Source: Onthophagus taurus (Eukaryota; Arthropoda; Insecta; Coleoptera; Scarabaeidae). From it: a stretch of 64,000 bases of DNA. Under the pieces are notes generated by a model, which worked only from the letters and a program-made list of their open reading frames with translations, ran no database searches and was not told the origin of the DNA. Positions 35,502 to 47,789 of the stretch are shown piece after piece; position 1 is the first letter of the stretch; every line of letters begins with the position of its first letter. The position numbers and the translations under genes were made by a program. The stretch is from NCBI RefSeq assembly GCF_036711975.1, contig NC_091968.1, positions 372,001 to 436,000 on the forward strand, given 5' to 3'.

Positions 35502-38500
35502 ATGATGTTCTTAGTGAAATCGAATCGTCCCATAGTAATAATTTTATTCTATTGTGTCATGGTAGTGGTAATGTTTATGTTATTTAAACGCACATGTGTT
35601 CAAGAACGAGATAATATGGGCGTATATTTGGAAAGATATGAAAGAAATGAAGGAACACATCGAGAACGTATTGAAAATAAAGTTAGTGAGTTGGAATTGC
35701 TACTCTAATTACTATAGTATTCCCTTTTTTGTAGTTAATATCTAAATGTAATAATAATAAACATATACAGGGTGTCTCAGCGAGACCGGTCATTAGACGT
35801 TTCTGGGGTTCTGGCCAAACAAAAAATTTGAGAATGCAGACTTAAGTATTATCAATTACGTTCTCTTCATCTAAAATATTTTCAGATTTCTAGCACTTCT
35901 GGTTATACCGGAAGTCGCCACCTACTTTATTTTTTTTAATGGAACACCTGTATATTTTTACATATTTGGATTTGTCTGTTTTGAAGGTTTATAAATAACT
36001 TTACTTTTTGCAATTTAATTCGACCGTTCTCGAGTTATTCGAATTTTTCCAGAAAAATATGCTCCAACAGACATTTGTTCAAAAAATCAGAGAACACTTA
36101 ATTTTTGAGATATCAATTTAGGATTCAGAACATGCTTAAACAACATGATGGAGTATGTTTTGGTGCCGAGAACGGCTGTCTAGATCGTTTGGTCACTTTA
36201 CTATGACACGTTAACTTTTCGAAATTTGGAAGCACCATAACTTCATTTTTTTAAATGGCACCTCCCATATTTTATTTTTTAGTCGTCTTCGGTGGTTCAT
36301 TCTACATCTTTTATATCCCATATGTCCCATACCTAATATTAATAGTTTGGGAGATAATTAGGGTTTTTTGAAAAATGCACACATATCATATGGATATTTA
36401 GCCTAGTGTGCCATGAAAAACAAGCCTTCTCAATGAGTTCTTTTCAAAGACTCACTTGTTTACGTCACTTGATGCATGTGAGCTAATAATTATCTGTTAT
36501 GTCCCTTAATATTAGTACTGAAACGAGTTAAAATCGATAACAATAACGAAAGTAATATTTACACAAATCAAGAAATTCTTAATTTAATTTTTTTGCATGA
36601 AAAGCGCGACAAAGGTCGTAGTATTATTCCTGGATCTTCTTTGGCAGTTCGAATTGAGGTGTTGGGACTGGGCTCGAAATAAGACAAGGTATTCACCTCT
36701 TCCGTTGCATTATCTACTACATTTTTTGGTCAGTTTAACACGTGATTAATTCGTCCAAAATGCAAAAAATGCTTCTATTCTTCTAAATTTACCTTTTGTC
36801 ATCGGATATAAATGTGGATAATTTTCATTAAACATTCTGCAAGTTCTACTAAGAACTTTGTCGCACTTTTCGTGCACAAAAAATAAATTATGGATTTCTT
36901 CATTTGTATAAACATTATTTACGTTATTAATATCCATTTTAACTGGTTTTAGACTCATAAGCATCAAACAGCCTAAATTAGACTTTGACGTTTATCAATA
37001 AGTCATTAAACATTTGTTTTCCATGGCACACTAGGTTAATATCGATCTGATATGTGAGCATTTTTCAAAAAACCCTAATTATTTCTCAAACTATTAATGT
37101 TAGGCATAGGACATATGGAATATAAAAGATGTAAAATGAGAAATATGGGGGGGTGCCATTTAAAAAAATGAAGTTATGGTACTTCCAAATTTCGAAAAGT
37201 TAACGTGCCATAGTAAAGTGACCAAACGATCTAGACCAGCCATGTCCAACCCAAATTACTCTTCGGGCCAAAATTTAGGAATGTACAAGGCACTGGGCCG
37301 CCACCCACCTGAACAAGAAAATTTCAATTCTAGCGCACACTCGCGCTCAAATGAGATACGTATACACAAACTAGCATGTACACAGATATACACAATAATA
37401 TATAGGTATTTCAGTAAATTACAACAGATATTTAATGTGAAACTTGTTTATTTCTTTTATTTGAAATTTTTTTAATATCAACTTCTAATTTTGTTGTGGC
37501 ACAACGTAACTGATTCGTCAAATTTGCGTCGGTGAGCCTGTTACGGTCTTTGGTTTTGACTAATTTTAATCTAGAAAAAAATGACTCACAGAGATATGTT
37601 GTGCCGTTTGCTGCCACAATACACATAGCTAATTTTTTCAAATTAGGAAATTTATCTTCCTGGATATATTTTCCATAAAAGTCGACTATATTGATGTCCT
37701 CAAACCTTAATTTCATTTCTGAGTTGGACTGCAGATCGATAAGTTCCAGTTGTAAATAACCTGGAGCTGAATTCACATCAATATTAAATGGACAATTAAA
37801 AATATTGAACATTTGTTCAAATTTTTCTAGGTAGGCAAATCTTTTTTCAAATTCCTCAAGCAAATCTTTAATATTATGCGAATATTCGGAAATGTGTGGC
37901 ATTATTCGATTTCAGTTGATTTTGAAAATATTTTAATTTAGCGATGAATGTCCTTATGTCTTGATAGCAATTCGTAATTAATTTATTTTCTCCTTGAAGA
38001 TTCTGATTTAGTTCATTTAATTTAGTTGTGATATCTATTAAGAAACACAAATCCAACAACCATTTTTCATCGTATAATTGTGGAACGTCTTCGCCGTTCT
38101 CATTCATGAAAATTCTAATTTCTTCCCTGAGGTTCCAAAATCTTAATAAACATTTTCCACGACTCAACCATCGTATTTTGGCGTAATATATTAGGTCACA
38201 GTACTCGGACTCCAGTTCGCGAAGGTATTCTTGAAACTGGCGGTGTTTTAATGAATTATTTTTTATTTTGTTAATAATATTAATGACAACTGACATCACG
38301 TGAGACATATTTAATGACTGAGCACATAGATTTTCTATATGTAAAAAACAATGACAAATAAATAAATCCAAAAATGATGTATTTTGTCCCAAGCTTTCAA
38401 TATGTTTGCAAATTAAAGTAACCGCTCCTATGTTTTTTCCTATCATTGATGGTGCTCCATCGGTTGTAATACCAATAAGTTTTTTTAAATCTAATTGTCG

Positions 38501-41500
38501 ATCTTCAGCGCATTTTAGAACAGCATCTTTAATATCTTTGCCCGTTGTTGTATCCTTCAGACTCACAAGATCAAGGAGTTCTTCTGTTACTTTCAGCTTA
38601 TTATCAACTCCGCGAATAAATATAGCAAGTTGTGATGTATCCTTGATATCGGTTGTTTCATCCAAAGCTAATGAGTAGTACACAAATTGTTTGGTATGTT
38701 CATTGAGGTTTAGGGAAATTTCATTGGAAATATCATCAACTCTACGTGCAACAGTTTGATGAGACAGACTTATTTGTTTATAAATATGAACTTTTTCCGG
38801 GCTAATATCTTCAGCTGCAGCAATTAAACATTCTTTGATGTATTCCCCATCCGAGAAAGGTTTCATTTTTTTAGCAATAATTTGAGAAATTTTTAAACTT
38901 GTACTGACAATGTCGTTTGATTGTTGATTTTGTTTTTGAAACACATTTTGTTGAGACTTTAAGTTAGCTTTAAGTAAGTGTAATTTGGCCTTGCGTTCAC
39001 CACCAGAAAGTACAGAAAGTTCCGTATGTTTTTCATAATGTCTTCGTATGTTATAAGTTTTAGCAGTAATCGTTTCACGACAAACTAAGCACACAGCATT
39101 ATTTTTTACTTGCAAGAAAAAGTAGTCATCTTCCCAATTATTTTTAAATTGTCTGTTTTCATCTTCTAGTTTTCTTTTCTTCCTACCCGACATCGCACGT
39201 CAATATTATGGACAATTTTATTTATTCTGGTATAATTAAAGCAACGAATAAATTTTTGTAGGACTGCAAATTAAAATAAAATATTACTTACTTTTATTTT
39301 CACAACCTTTTTAAAACAATAAGTTTATCAACTCTGTGATTAATCAACTCTCTACGAAGAACTCGCATAAACTGAAGGGACTAGAAAATTTTATGATTCA
39401 ATCCACTTTTGAGCGAAACAGGGGAATACCCGACAAAACGGACAAATTCGCAGTTACGTATCTCCGAATCTACGTAAGTCGGGTTTACGTAGGTCGGGGT
39501 ATTTACTGTATTCGTAAACGCCATACATCGGGATTCGCTATTGTGCAAATTATTTTTTTAACATCGTCATTGCCGACACCTCGGCGGCGGTGTCAAAAAA
39601 ATTAAGATGAAAGGTTCTTCCCAATATATTAAGCTATGTGTTTACCAAATTTGGTGAAATTCGGCCAAGGAATAACTAAAATCGGTATATAGGTACCCAC
39701 ATGAGTGCGGGAAGTTAGCCCCCCATCTTTTGATTTTTAAATTTTTTATTGTTGTTCTAGATTGTTCTAGAGTTGTTCTACATTGTTCCAATGCGGCAAA
39801 TTGAAAAAATAAAAACTCCACGAGAAAACCGAAAAAACAGGTTTTTTGACTAGCCCCCCATTTTTGGAAAAGTGAAATTTTCTTTGTTGTTCTGGGTTGT
39901 TCTAGTTGTTCTAGTTATTGTTCTAGAAAATCAAAATTGTGGGATACAGCATTACGAAGTTATAACTAAAAATAGGTTTGGCCGCCGAAATGTCTGGTTG
40001 ATTGCTGTGACCATAGCTTTTCTATTATCAATTCCATATTACAAATATATACTTATTATAGCTAACGCAATCTGGAACAGCTATTATTTTCACTAGATCA
40101 ACTCTCTAAAGGGCACTTTACTCTTTGAAAATTAAAGTTTTTCGAAGTTTCAGTCAGTAATTCTTGTGTCAGCGGTTTTATATTACACAATAAGAATTAA
40201 AAAATACAGAACAATCTAACATAACTCAAACTGTGCCGATTCAAATTGTTCTAGATGTGTTTTGCGTTCAACACGAACATTAATTTTGCAAAATCACATA
40301 TTTTTTGTTGCTCTAAATTGTTCTTGTTGTTCTAGGTACTTAAAATGTTTATTTAATCACTGCGGTTTTAGTTCTTTTAAAGTTTCATATTAAAAATTAC
40401 TACTTACAACAATTAAAACAATTCAGAACAGCTGTTATTTTCATTAGAAATACCTTAAATTTTATTAGTTGTTGTGATATCGGATAGGTTTTGTTGAATC
40501 AGTGAACCCAACCTTTAATATAATAATAGTTTTAAAAAATTAAAAAAATATGGAATAATCTGACCATCTAATTTTCTAAAAATCACCTTTCTATTTAAAC
40601 TTATAATAATAAAACATAAGATGCGATTTAAAGTGTATTTTATTTTGTAAAACTAAGTAATAAATTAATAAATAAACTAAACTAACAAAACAATAACTAT
40701 TCTTTCACAAAAACTGTACAAAAACTTATTCTAAAGTAAAGTATAACGAAATAAATTAAATCACGGAACTCATTTACACACATATATGCTTGTATGAATT
40801 TTTTTCTTAAATCATTAAATAATAACCAATTGTTGGGTACAAATGCCTTCGTAGCTGATGATACTTGCGAGGATATAGACTTTGTTCTGGAGTTGTAAAT
40901 TGCGGGGGTAATCGAGTACGGGAAGTTAGCTCCCTATTTTTTGATTTTTAAATTTTTCATTGTTGTTCTAGATTGTTCTAGAGTTGTTCTACATTGCTCC
41001 AAAGCGGCAAATAGCAATAATAAAAACTCTGCGAGAAAAACCAAAAAAACAGGCTTTTTACCAACCCCCCATTTTTGGAAAAATGATTTTCTTTGTCGTT
41101 CTAGTTATTGTTCTAGAAAATCAAAATTATGGGATTCGGCATTACGAAGTTATAACTAAAAATAGGTTGGGCTATTCATTTAGAAATCATGTTGAGAATG
41201 TTTGCACAGATTGCTTTAGTTTCCTAAAATTATTTTCAAAAACCGGTTCTAGTAAAGCAACATATAAAAAAGAGCTGAACTATTAACAGGAATAAATTAT
41301 TTTGGAAGCCAGAATATTGCTGGCGTGATAATAGTGAATGCTATGTCAAATATTACGTTTCTTTGCACACAACTATTTAAAGAAGAATTTAGTTATTGTA
41401 GGACTAAAAACTGCAATAATGGTTTAAACGTTACTTTCCATAAAAACATAACTTTACCAATCGACATTGACATCGTAACAATATTTGGCTATGCATAGCT

Positions 41501-44500
41501 AAAGCAAGTAATAGAAAACTACATGCAAACCCTAAGCAACAATTGCAAAAAAATGTGGTCTGTTTATAGAAACAACGAATGGAGAGAACAATAAAACAAA
41601 ATTGAGTGATTACTCACGCAATTTGTAACTCCACAACAAATTCTCTATCCCCGCAGGTATCATCAGTTACGAAGGTACTCAAACTTTGAATGATGTAGGA
41701 CACTACCTGGCATTTGTGCCCAACAATGCCAATTGGAAATTATTTAATGACTTACGAAAAAAATCCGTACAAGTTGAAAAAGCTACTGAAATAAATGCTT
41801 AAATGTGCATATATGTTTATAAATTAGCAAAGTGATGTAACCGTATTATTCCATGATATTAGTTTATTTACATAATTTAGTTTATTTAGTTATAGTTTAC
41901 CTTAGAATAAATTATTGTACTAATATAGTAATACTGATCGAATAGTTATTGTTTTATTTGTTAGTTTAGTTTATTTATTAATTTATTACTTAGTTTATAC
42001 AAAATAAATACACTTTAAATCGCATCTTTTGTTTTGCTATTATAAGTTTAAAAAGAAAGGTGAAACTTGTGATTTTTAGATAATTATGATGGTCAGATTA
42101 TTCTATATTTTTTTAGTTTTTTAAAACTATTATTATATGAAACTTTAAAAGAACTAAAACCGCAGTGATTAAATAAACATTTTAAGTACCTAGAACAACA
42201 AGAACAATTTAGAGTAACAAAAAATATGTGATTTTGCAAAATTAATGTTCGTGTTGAACGCAAAACACATCTAGAACAACTTGAATCGGCAAAGTTTGAG
42301 TTATGTTAGATTGTTCTGTGTTTTTTAATTCTTATTGTGTAATATAAAACCGCTGACACAAGAATTAAGAGTAAAATGCCCTTTAGAGAGTTGATCTAGT
42401 GAAAATAATAGCTGTTCCAGATTGCGTTAGCTATAATAAGTATATATTTGTAATATGGAATTGATAATAGAAAAGCTATGGTCACAGCAATCAACCAGAC
42501 ATTTCGGCGGCCAAACCTATTTTTAGTTATAACTTCGTAATGCTGTATCCCACAATTTTGATTTTCTAGAACAATAACTAGAACAACTAGAACAACCCAG
42601 AACAACAAAGAAAATTTCACTTTTCCAAAAATGGGGGGCTAGTCAAAAAACCTGTTTTTTCGGTTTTCTCGTGGAGTTTTTATTTTTTCAATTTGCCGCA
42701 TTGGAACAATGTAGAACAACTCTAGAACAATCTAGAACAACAATAACAAATTTAAAAATCAAAAAATGGGGGGCTAACTTCCCGCACTCTACCCACATAC
42801 ATACAAGATTCCATTTTTATATATTAAGATATAGGAGTTTTATAAAACGTCATTCGACCAAGTAATAAAAATTATTTGTATTATCGATTATTAAAATTTA
42901 AATATTAATTTGTGCGATTTCCTTTTTTTGTTATCGGGCCGCACAAAAATCACAATCGGGCCGCAGGCGGCCCGTGGGCCGCCAGTTGGACATGGCTGAT
43001 CTAGACAGCCGTTCTCGGCACCAAAACATACTCCATCATGTTGTTTAAGCATGTTCTGAATCCTAAATTGATATCTCAAAAATTGAGTGTTCTCTGATTT
43101 TTTTAACAAATGTCCGCTGGAGCAGATTTTTCTAGAAAAAATCAAATATCTCGAGAACGGCCGAATCAAATTGCAAAAAGGAAAGTTATTTATAAACCTT
43201 CAAAACAGACAAATCCAAATATGTAAAAATATACAGGGTGTTCCATTTAAAAAAATAAAGTAGTTGGCGACTTCCGGTATAACCGGAAGTGCTAGAAATC
43301 TGAAAATATTTTAGATGAAGAGAACGTAATTGATAATACTTAAGTCTGCATTCTCAAATTTTTGGTTTGGCCAGAACCCCAGAAACGTCTAATGACCGGT
43401 CTCGCTGAGACACCCTGTATATAAAAATTTTTTTTAGGATGAACCACCAATATTAAATCCAACTTCAATGATAAAGCAACATGGTGATTACTGGATATAT
43501 TACAACTTGCTAATTTCGAAGAGAATGTTCGCGCCATATGAAAGCATCACTTACACCACTCAGGGAGATTTTACCTTCTTGGATAACGTTCAGCCGCTAT
43601 TAGAGCGCTGGAAAGGCCCAATGAGCATCGCCTTATATGCTCCCGGAGATGATTTCAATTACACTGTTGAATCTATTCATTATTTACGCGATTGCACGAC
43701 GAATTTAATTCAGAACTTTGTTACATTTCACGTTTTCCTTAAAGGGCAAGATCTTCCTAAAGAGGTAAAAACTATTCTAGAAAAATAATTATTTTACCTT
43801 ATTTTATTTTTTTGATATTTAGATCCCCAATTTTAAAAAAATATTTAATACAACGTACAACTGTAATATCGAACCAAGCTTTAAATCGATAAAATCGAAT
43901 GAAACCTACAGAGCTTTAAATAATCTTACATATCCAATAAATGTAGCCAGAAACGTGGCGAAAGAATCTTCTCAAACCTATTTCGTTTTAGCCTCAGATA
44001 TTGAACTTTATCCGAGCGTGAATATTATCCAAAATTTCTTAGAAATGATTAACCGTACTCAAATAACCGCTACCAATTCAAACCCGGCCGTATTTCCTTT
44101 AAATGTATTCGAGGTAAAAGAAGACGCTGAAATACCTAAAACGAAAACTGAACTTCTAGAAATGTTAAAGAAGAAAAAGGCGATTAATTTCCATCAGAAA
44201 GTGTGCCCGGCTTGCCATCGCACTCCGAATTATAACGAGTGGATTAAAACTAATGAAACTAAAGGCATAAACGTATTCTATGTAGGTAAAAGGATAGGAA
44301 GTTTTAAAAGTTGGGAACCATTTTTTATCGGATCAAAATATGCTCCAGATTTCGATGAAAGGTTGTCGTGGGAGGGACAAAGCAATAAAATGACTCAAGT
44401 AAATGTTACATTCATTTATGATGTAAATCTTCGTAAATTTAATTGATTTCTTGTAGGGTTACATTTTATGCGTTAAAGATTATGACATGATGATGTTGGA

Positions 44501-44654
44501 CAACGCGTTTTTAGTTCATAAACCAGGTATTAAAGTTTTCCGTAGGGATCCGATTCGAAGAGCTCACGTAATAAAAACAAACGTTTTGATAAGAAAAGTA
44601 ATTAGAAAAGAATTGGAGACTTTATTCGGTGTTAAAAAAGGTTGTCGTGTTTAA
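35502..44654 (+). CDS. GT49 beta-1,4-glucuronyltransferase 1-like enzyme
   Basis: Four exons, 35502-35681, 43438-43764, 43823-44398 and 44457-44654, join in phase 0 throughout and give 426 aa, near the size of B4GAT1 (about 415). Exon 1 encodes a short cytosolic tail and a signal-anchor segment (about residues 10-28), as in Golgi type II enzymes. The catalytic part shows FAPYESITYTTQGDFTFL, LYAPGDDFNYT, YPINVARNVA, the metal-site SDIELYP (227-233), a CPAC cluster and the end DYDMMMLDNAFLVHKPGIK. B4GAT1 primes matriglycan synthesis on dystroglycan, and the insect paralogues are poorly defined, so specificity is inferred. Introns 2 and 3 are 58 bp each. Intron 1 is 7756 bp because of nested transposons (35768-43417); without them it would be about 104 bp. 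Exon 1 is less certain than the rest. Confidence 0.85.
36746..36967 (-). pseudogene. Transposase N-terminal fragment
   Basis: The frame includes VYTNEEIHNLFFVHEKCDKV, then LSRTCRMFNENYPHLYPMTK and GKFRRIEAFF, the helix-turn-helix start of an insect Tc1/IS630 transposase. The catalytic part is deleted. Confidence 0.65.
37432..39193 (-). pseudogene. hAT transposase (BED finger), one frameshift
   Basis: About 585 residues in two overlapping frames, switching at about 37885-37905 through a one-base indel. In order: a BED-type finger (VCLVCRETITAKTYNIRRHY), a region with ISLSHQTVARRVDDI, the first Asp in SLALDETTDIKD, the second Asp in GITTDGAPSMIG, HCFLHIENLCA, IRWLSRGKCLLRFW and the C-terminal dimerisation block CESFFSRLKLVKTKDRNRLT with the expected Glu. 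The style matches the GTF2IRD2/ZBED-like hAT clade. Apart from the frameshift no lesion is seen. Confidence 0.88.
39703..42789. mobile_element. Foldback element with 9-bp target duplication and 1.2 kb arms
   Basis: Perfect ends GAGTGCGGGAAGTTAGCC are inverted and flanked by the 9-bp duplication TACCCACAT (39694-39702, 42790-42798). The arms run 39703 to about 40915 and about 41610 to 42789, nearly identical over their outer half. The arms carry short TTGTTCTAG-type direct repeats near the ends. The core (40915-41610) begins with a third, diverged copy of the terminal region (about 40908-41170). No transposase is recognised. Nine-bp duplications are typical of Mutator-like and Foldback elements. 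Confidence 0.88.
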
Positions 44655-45137
44655 TTTAATAATCATTGACAATTACATTAAAATTTTATAACATAACAAT
44701 AAGTTCTTTTATTAGTTATCATTATGTAATTTTGCTAACATTCCTGAGTGTTACCATTAACTAACTTAATTTTTGAAACAACGAAATTCATCAAATTTTC
44801 ATATTTTTCTCAATATTGACGCATCTGAGAGCAAAAACACAGGAAAGCAATATTGTTAAGAATAAAATTTGCTACATTTGTTCCAAGAGTTTTCTTGTAA
44901 TACGTTCCATTTTTCGAGTGTTACCATTAACAACATGAAAAAGCAACAAATTAATCCAATTATCATATTTTCGTATTTTTCGCGATATTGACTCATCTGA
45001 GAGTAATAATGCAACAAAGCGATATTGTTAAGAATAAAATTTGTTACAATTTTTGTTCTAAAAGTTTTTTTATAACATGCTCCGATTCCTGAGTACAGTC
45101 CATGATATAAGAAATAATTTCGGCCGCCCCAAGTAGC
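44655..45137. repeat. Tandem pair of about 170-bp units
   Basis: The units at about 44775-44935 and 44936-45100 share ATTGAC(G/T)CATCTGAGAG and GCAATATTGTTAAGAATAAA-like segments. An inverse relative is at 9408-9470. This lies just downstream of the GT49 stop, so part of it may be transcribed as 3' UTR. Confidence 0.55.
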
Positions 45138-46154
45138 CACTAACACTAGGTATTCCCCGATTTCCTTGATATTACAGACTGCGACGTCCTATCCTGGTTC
45201 GGTCCTAGGAAAAGGGGTCTTGGTGCCCTGTTATGTGTTCGGGATGTTAACGGTCTCGGGCGCCACCTTATGTTTAGAGAGTTAAGGAACTCTTTCGCCT
45301 CCAGGTAACTTTTGGGGGTTACAGTCGGAGATCCAGGGATTCGGTATGGGAAAGAAGAAAACAAGAAAAATTCGGAAAACAAATAACTATCAACTTTATT
45401 AATAATAAAATAAACAAATAAGAGGGCAGTTTATTGCTTTGTGACCACGGTCGGAGAATGGGGACGGTGGGAATAAATTGACAAGACTTTGACTTTATAA
45501 TAAAAGAGTTTGAATTAAACAAATAAAAAAAATGAGGCGGAGATATAGGATACACCTGGAAACCTTCCTAAGGTGTAAAGGAACGGAATACTCGAAGAAC
45601 CTTCCAAGAGTATTAAGGTTGGGACAAAATGTACAACAATTAATGAAAGTTAACAAAAATAAAATCAAAGTCTTTCAAAATAAATCGGACTTACGGTAAA
45701 ATTGAAATACGGATATTTCTAAGAAAAAATTGTAGATCTGATGAAAAACTGTTTAAGAACTGTTGAAAATCAGAATTTTGGTCGGCTATTTATACCATTT
45801 TGGGACGAAAACTGGATTTTTCCGCGTGGGGGATCGTATCAGTACAAGTTATCAACGACTAATTTACAATGCGCGGCGCTAATTAACAAAAATAGCAAAA
45901 TTCTGACGGCGCTATCGGATGCGGGACCGGTGTGAAGACAGCAGTAAAAGATAGCAGTAAAAATTTCCGATGATACCCGAACGCCCATAGACGTCCGTAA
46001 TACCGGACACACGAGGGCTCAATTTTTTCGAACAAAAAAACATTACATTATCAACTTAAGAAGTTTATTACAGTATATTAAACGTAATTAATATATTTAT
46101 CACTAATATCAAGGTACAATCAGCAATTTTAATTAAAATAACTGGCTCCAGCTC

Positions 46155-46500
46155 CCTTATTGGTTCGAAGATCCGAACCAAACTTTACACAAATCTTCTA
46201 AACTACATTAGAATCAAATATCCGTTAACAATTTCCACTTGCATAGGGACCGCGGGGTGAACTACCCACCAGTAGATTTTAATTACCCCTACCGCCCTTA
46301 TTCGGTCGAAGATCCGAACCAAACTTTACACAAATCTTCTAAACTACATTAGAATCAAATATCCGTTAACAATTTCCACTTGCATAGGGACCGCGGGGGT
46401 GAACTACCCACCAGTAGATTTTAATTACCCCTACCGCCCTTATTCGGGCGAAGATCCGAACCAAACTTTACACTAGTGATCTAGACTACCTTAGAATCAA
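46155..46500. repeat. 142-bp tandem units, left arm (about 2.5 copies)
   Basis: The GCATAGGGACCGCGG marker occurs at 46241 and 46382. The sequence is the inverse of the right-arm units. Confidence 0.88.
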
Positions 46501-46567
46501 ATATCCGTTGACAATTTTAAGACATTCTAAAATAATTAAAAAAAAAATTAATATTATTATGAGTCAT

Positions 46568-46950
46568 CTGAATTATTGGGATCATTACATTTGAGATAAA
46601 CTTGTTTTCTAATCAGATGCTTTTTGCACATAAATTCATAGCACTCATCACATGTTTTTGTTGTATAATTATTTTTAGCCCTACCACATAATTGGCATCG
46701 TTCTCTGATTTTTCTTGAATGTGGATCTGTTTGCTGCGATGTCGATGGAGTGTCTATATCTGTTGGTTCTTGGAGCTTTCCCTTTTGTGTTTTAACTACC
46801 CTGTTGGTTCAGGGTAGTTATTTGGCTTCTTTCAATCAAAAATCCGTTCATCTTCAATGCCAAATTTTTTAGAAAATCTTTTCTAAATTACGGCTTTGCT
46901 TTTGTTTTGTCGCTGAAACTGTACAAAATGTGGGCATTTATTCCTGCCAT
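46568..46950 (-). pseudogene. piggyBac-like transposase C-terminus with cysteine-rich domain
   Basis: The minus strand reads INMAGINAHILYSFSDKTKA, a stop, FRKDFLKNLALKMNGFLIER, a break, then KIRERCQLCGRAKNNYTTKT, CDECYEFMCKKHL and a stop after NNSDDS. The spacing of Cys residues (C..C..C..C..C..H) and the preceding N-A-[HY]-ILY and FLK.L segments are those of piggyBac transposases. The catalytic core is missing. A small hairpin (AACTACCCTG..CAGGGTAGTT) lies near 46795. Confidence 0.75.
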
Positions 46951-47159
46951 ATTTATTGTTGAAAAAAGAGGATTCAAATTCGAATTTATTTAGTATAAAT
47001 GTTAACAATATTTATATAAATACGTCAGCAGTCTTAACTTTAGTACTTAACAAAAAAATCATCGAACATCCCGTTGTTTACAGAACAAAAACATTAACAT
47101 TAACCACCAAAGTCACGCAAGTGTATGGTGTCGCACAAATAGTCAGAGTACGAATAGTA

Positions 47160-47500
47160 GGCCTTCCGAATTAAAAAAGTTTTAATTTTATTCTTGAACA
47201 GTTCAGGAGGCAACCGAGCAATGTCATTCGGTATTTTGTTATAGAATTTTACTCAAAGAAATTTAAAATGGCACTGACTTCGACCTAGTCTACAAAAGGC
47301 CGGTCTCAGTTGGGTACCGTTTCTAGTCCGATATTTATGTAAAGTGTCATGACTAATAAAGTCGTCGAAATTTCGCCTTACAAATATTACACATTCCAAA
47401 ATGTACAATGACGGAAAGGTCAGTATATTATGGTTTGTAAAGGACCTACGGCAATCATCCATGTATGTTAGCGAGTTTATTATGTCACGAACCTCAACAA
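47160..47500 (-). pseudogene. LINE C-terminal fragment
   Basis: The frame DDCRRSFTNHNILTFPSLYI, then FVRRNFDDF, YRTRNGTQLRPAF and, after a stop, VKFYNKIPNDIARLPPELFK matches the end of CR1/Jockey-like LINE proteins. It has at least one stop. Confidence 0.7.
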
Positions 47501-47789
47501 ATGTTGCTTGATCAATGGAAAACCCACAATCAGCAACATTAATTGTTTACAAAAGGCAATTCAAGAGGTACCTTAATAAAGTAATCATTAACATCATTTG
47601 GATCGAATTTGGCTTTAATTTTGTCTATTTTGTTTTGCGCGTTTTTGATTAATTATTTCCCATATAATTTTACCCGAAAGGATAAAGTCGACCTCCTGGT
47701 TTTTCTACTTACTATATAGGTTTGACACATTTGACCATTTGTGTCAACGCCCCCCTTCGTATTGGTAATTTAAATCTACCGGTAGCTAG

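Larger units (their letters stand above)
37237..42998 (-). mobile_element. hAT element with transposase, interrupted by a foldback element
   Basis: Perfect 14-bp inverted ends CAGCCATGTCCAAC are present, with an exact 8-bp duplication ATCTAGAC (37229-37236, 42999-43006). A G/C-rich subterminal block (GGGCCGC repeats) occurs near both ends. The transposase lies on the minus strand at 37432-39193. The foldback element 39703-42789 sits in its 5' side. Without it the hAT would be about 2.67 kb. Confidence 0.95.
35768..43417. mobile_element. Long-armed Tc1-like element in GT49 intron 1
   Basis: The ends CAGGGTGTCTCAGCGAGACC are inverted and flanked by TA (35766-35767, 43418-43419). The arms are about 650 bp: left 35768-36420; right 37015-37236 plus 43007-43417, divided by a hAT insertion. 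The core (36420-37015) encodes only the transposase N-terminus. The right end lies 20 bp from the exon 2 acceptor. Confidence 0.92.

Noticed and set aside
39872-40096. 74-aa hydrophobic open frame, repeated identically at 42396-42620
   Set aside because: It lies in both arms of a foldback element over TTGTTCTAG repeats, so identity reflects arm symmetry. No start context or homology supports a gene.
46956-47174. 72-aa plus-strand frame inside the FB-like core
   Set aside because: No recognisable motif, and it is sandwiched between a piggyBac piece and a LINE piece, both on the minus strand.
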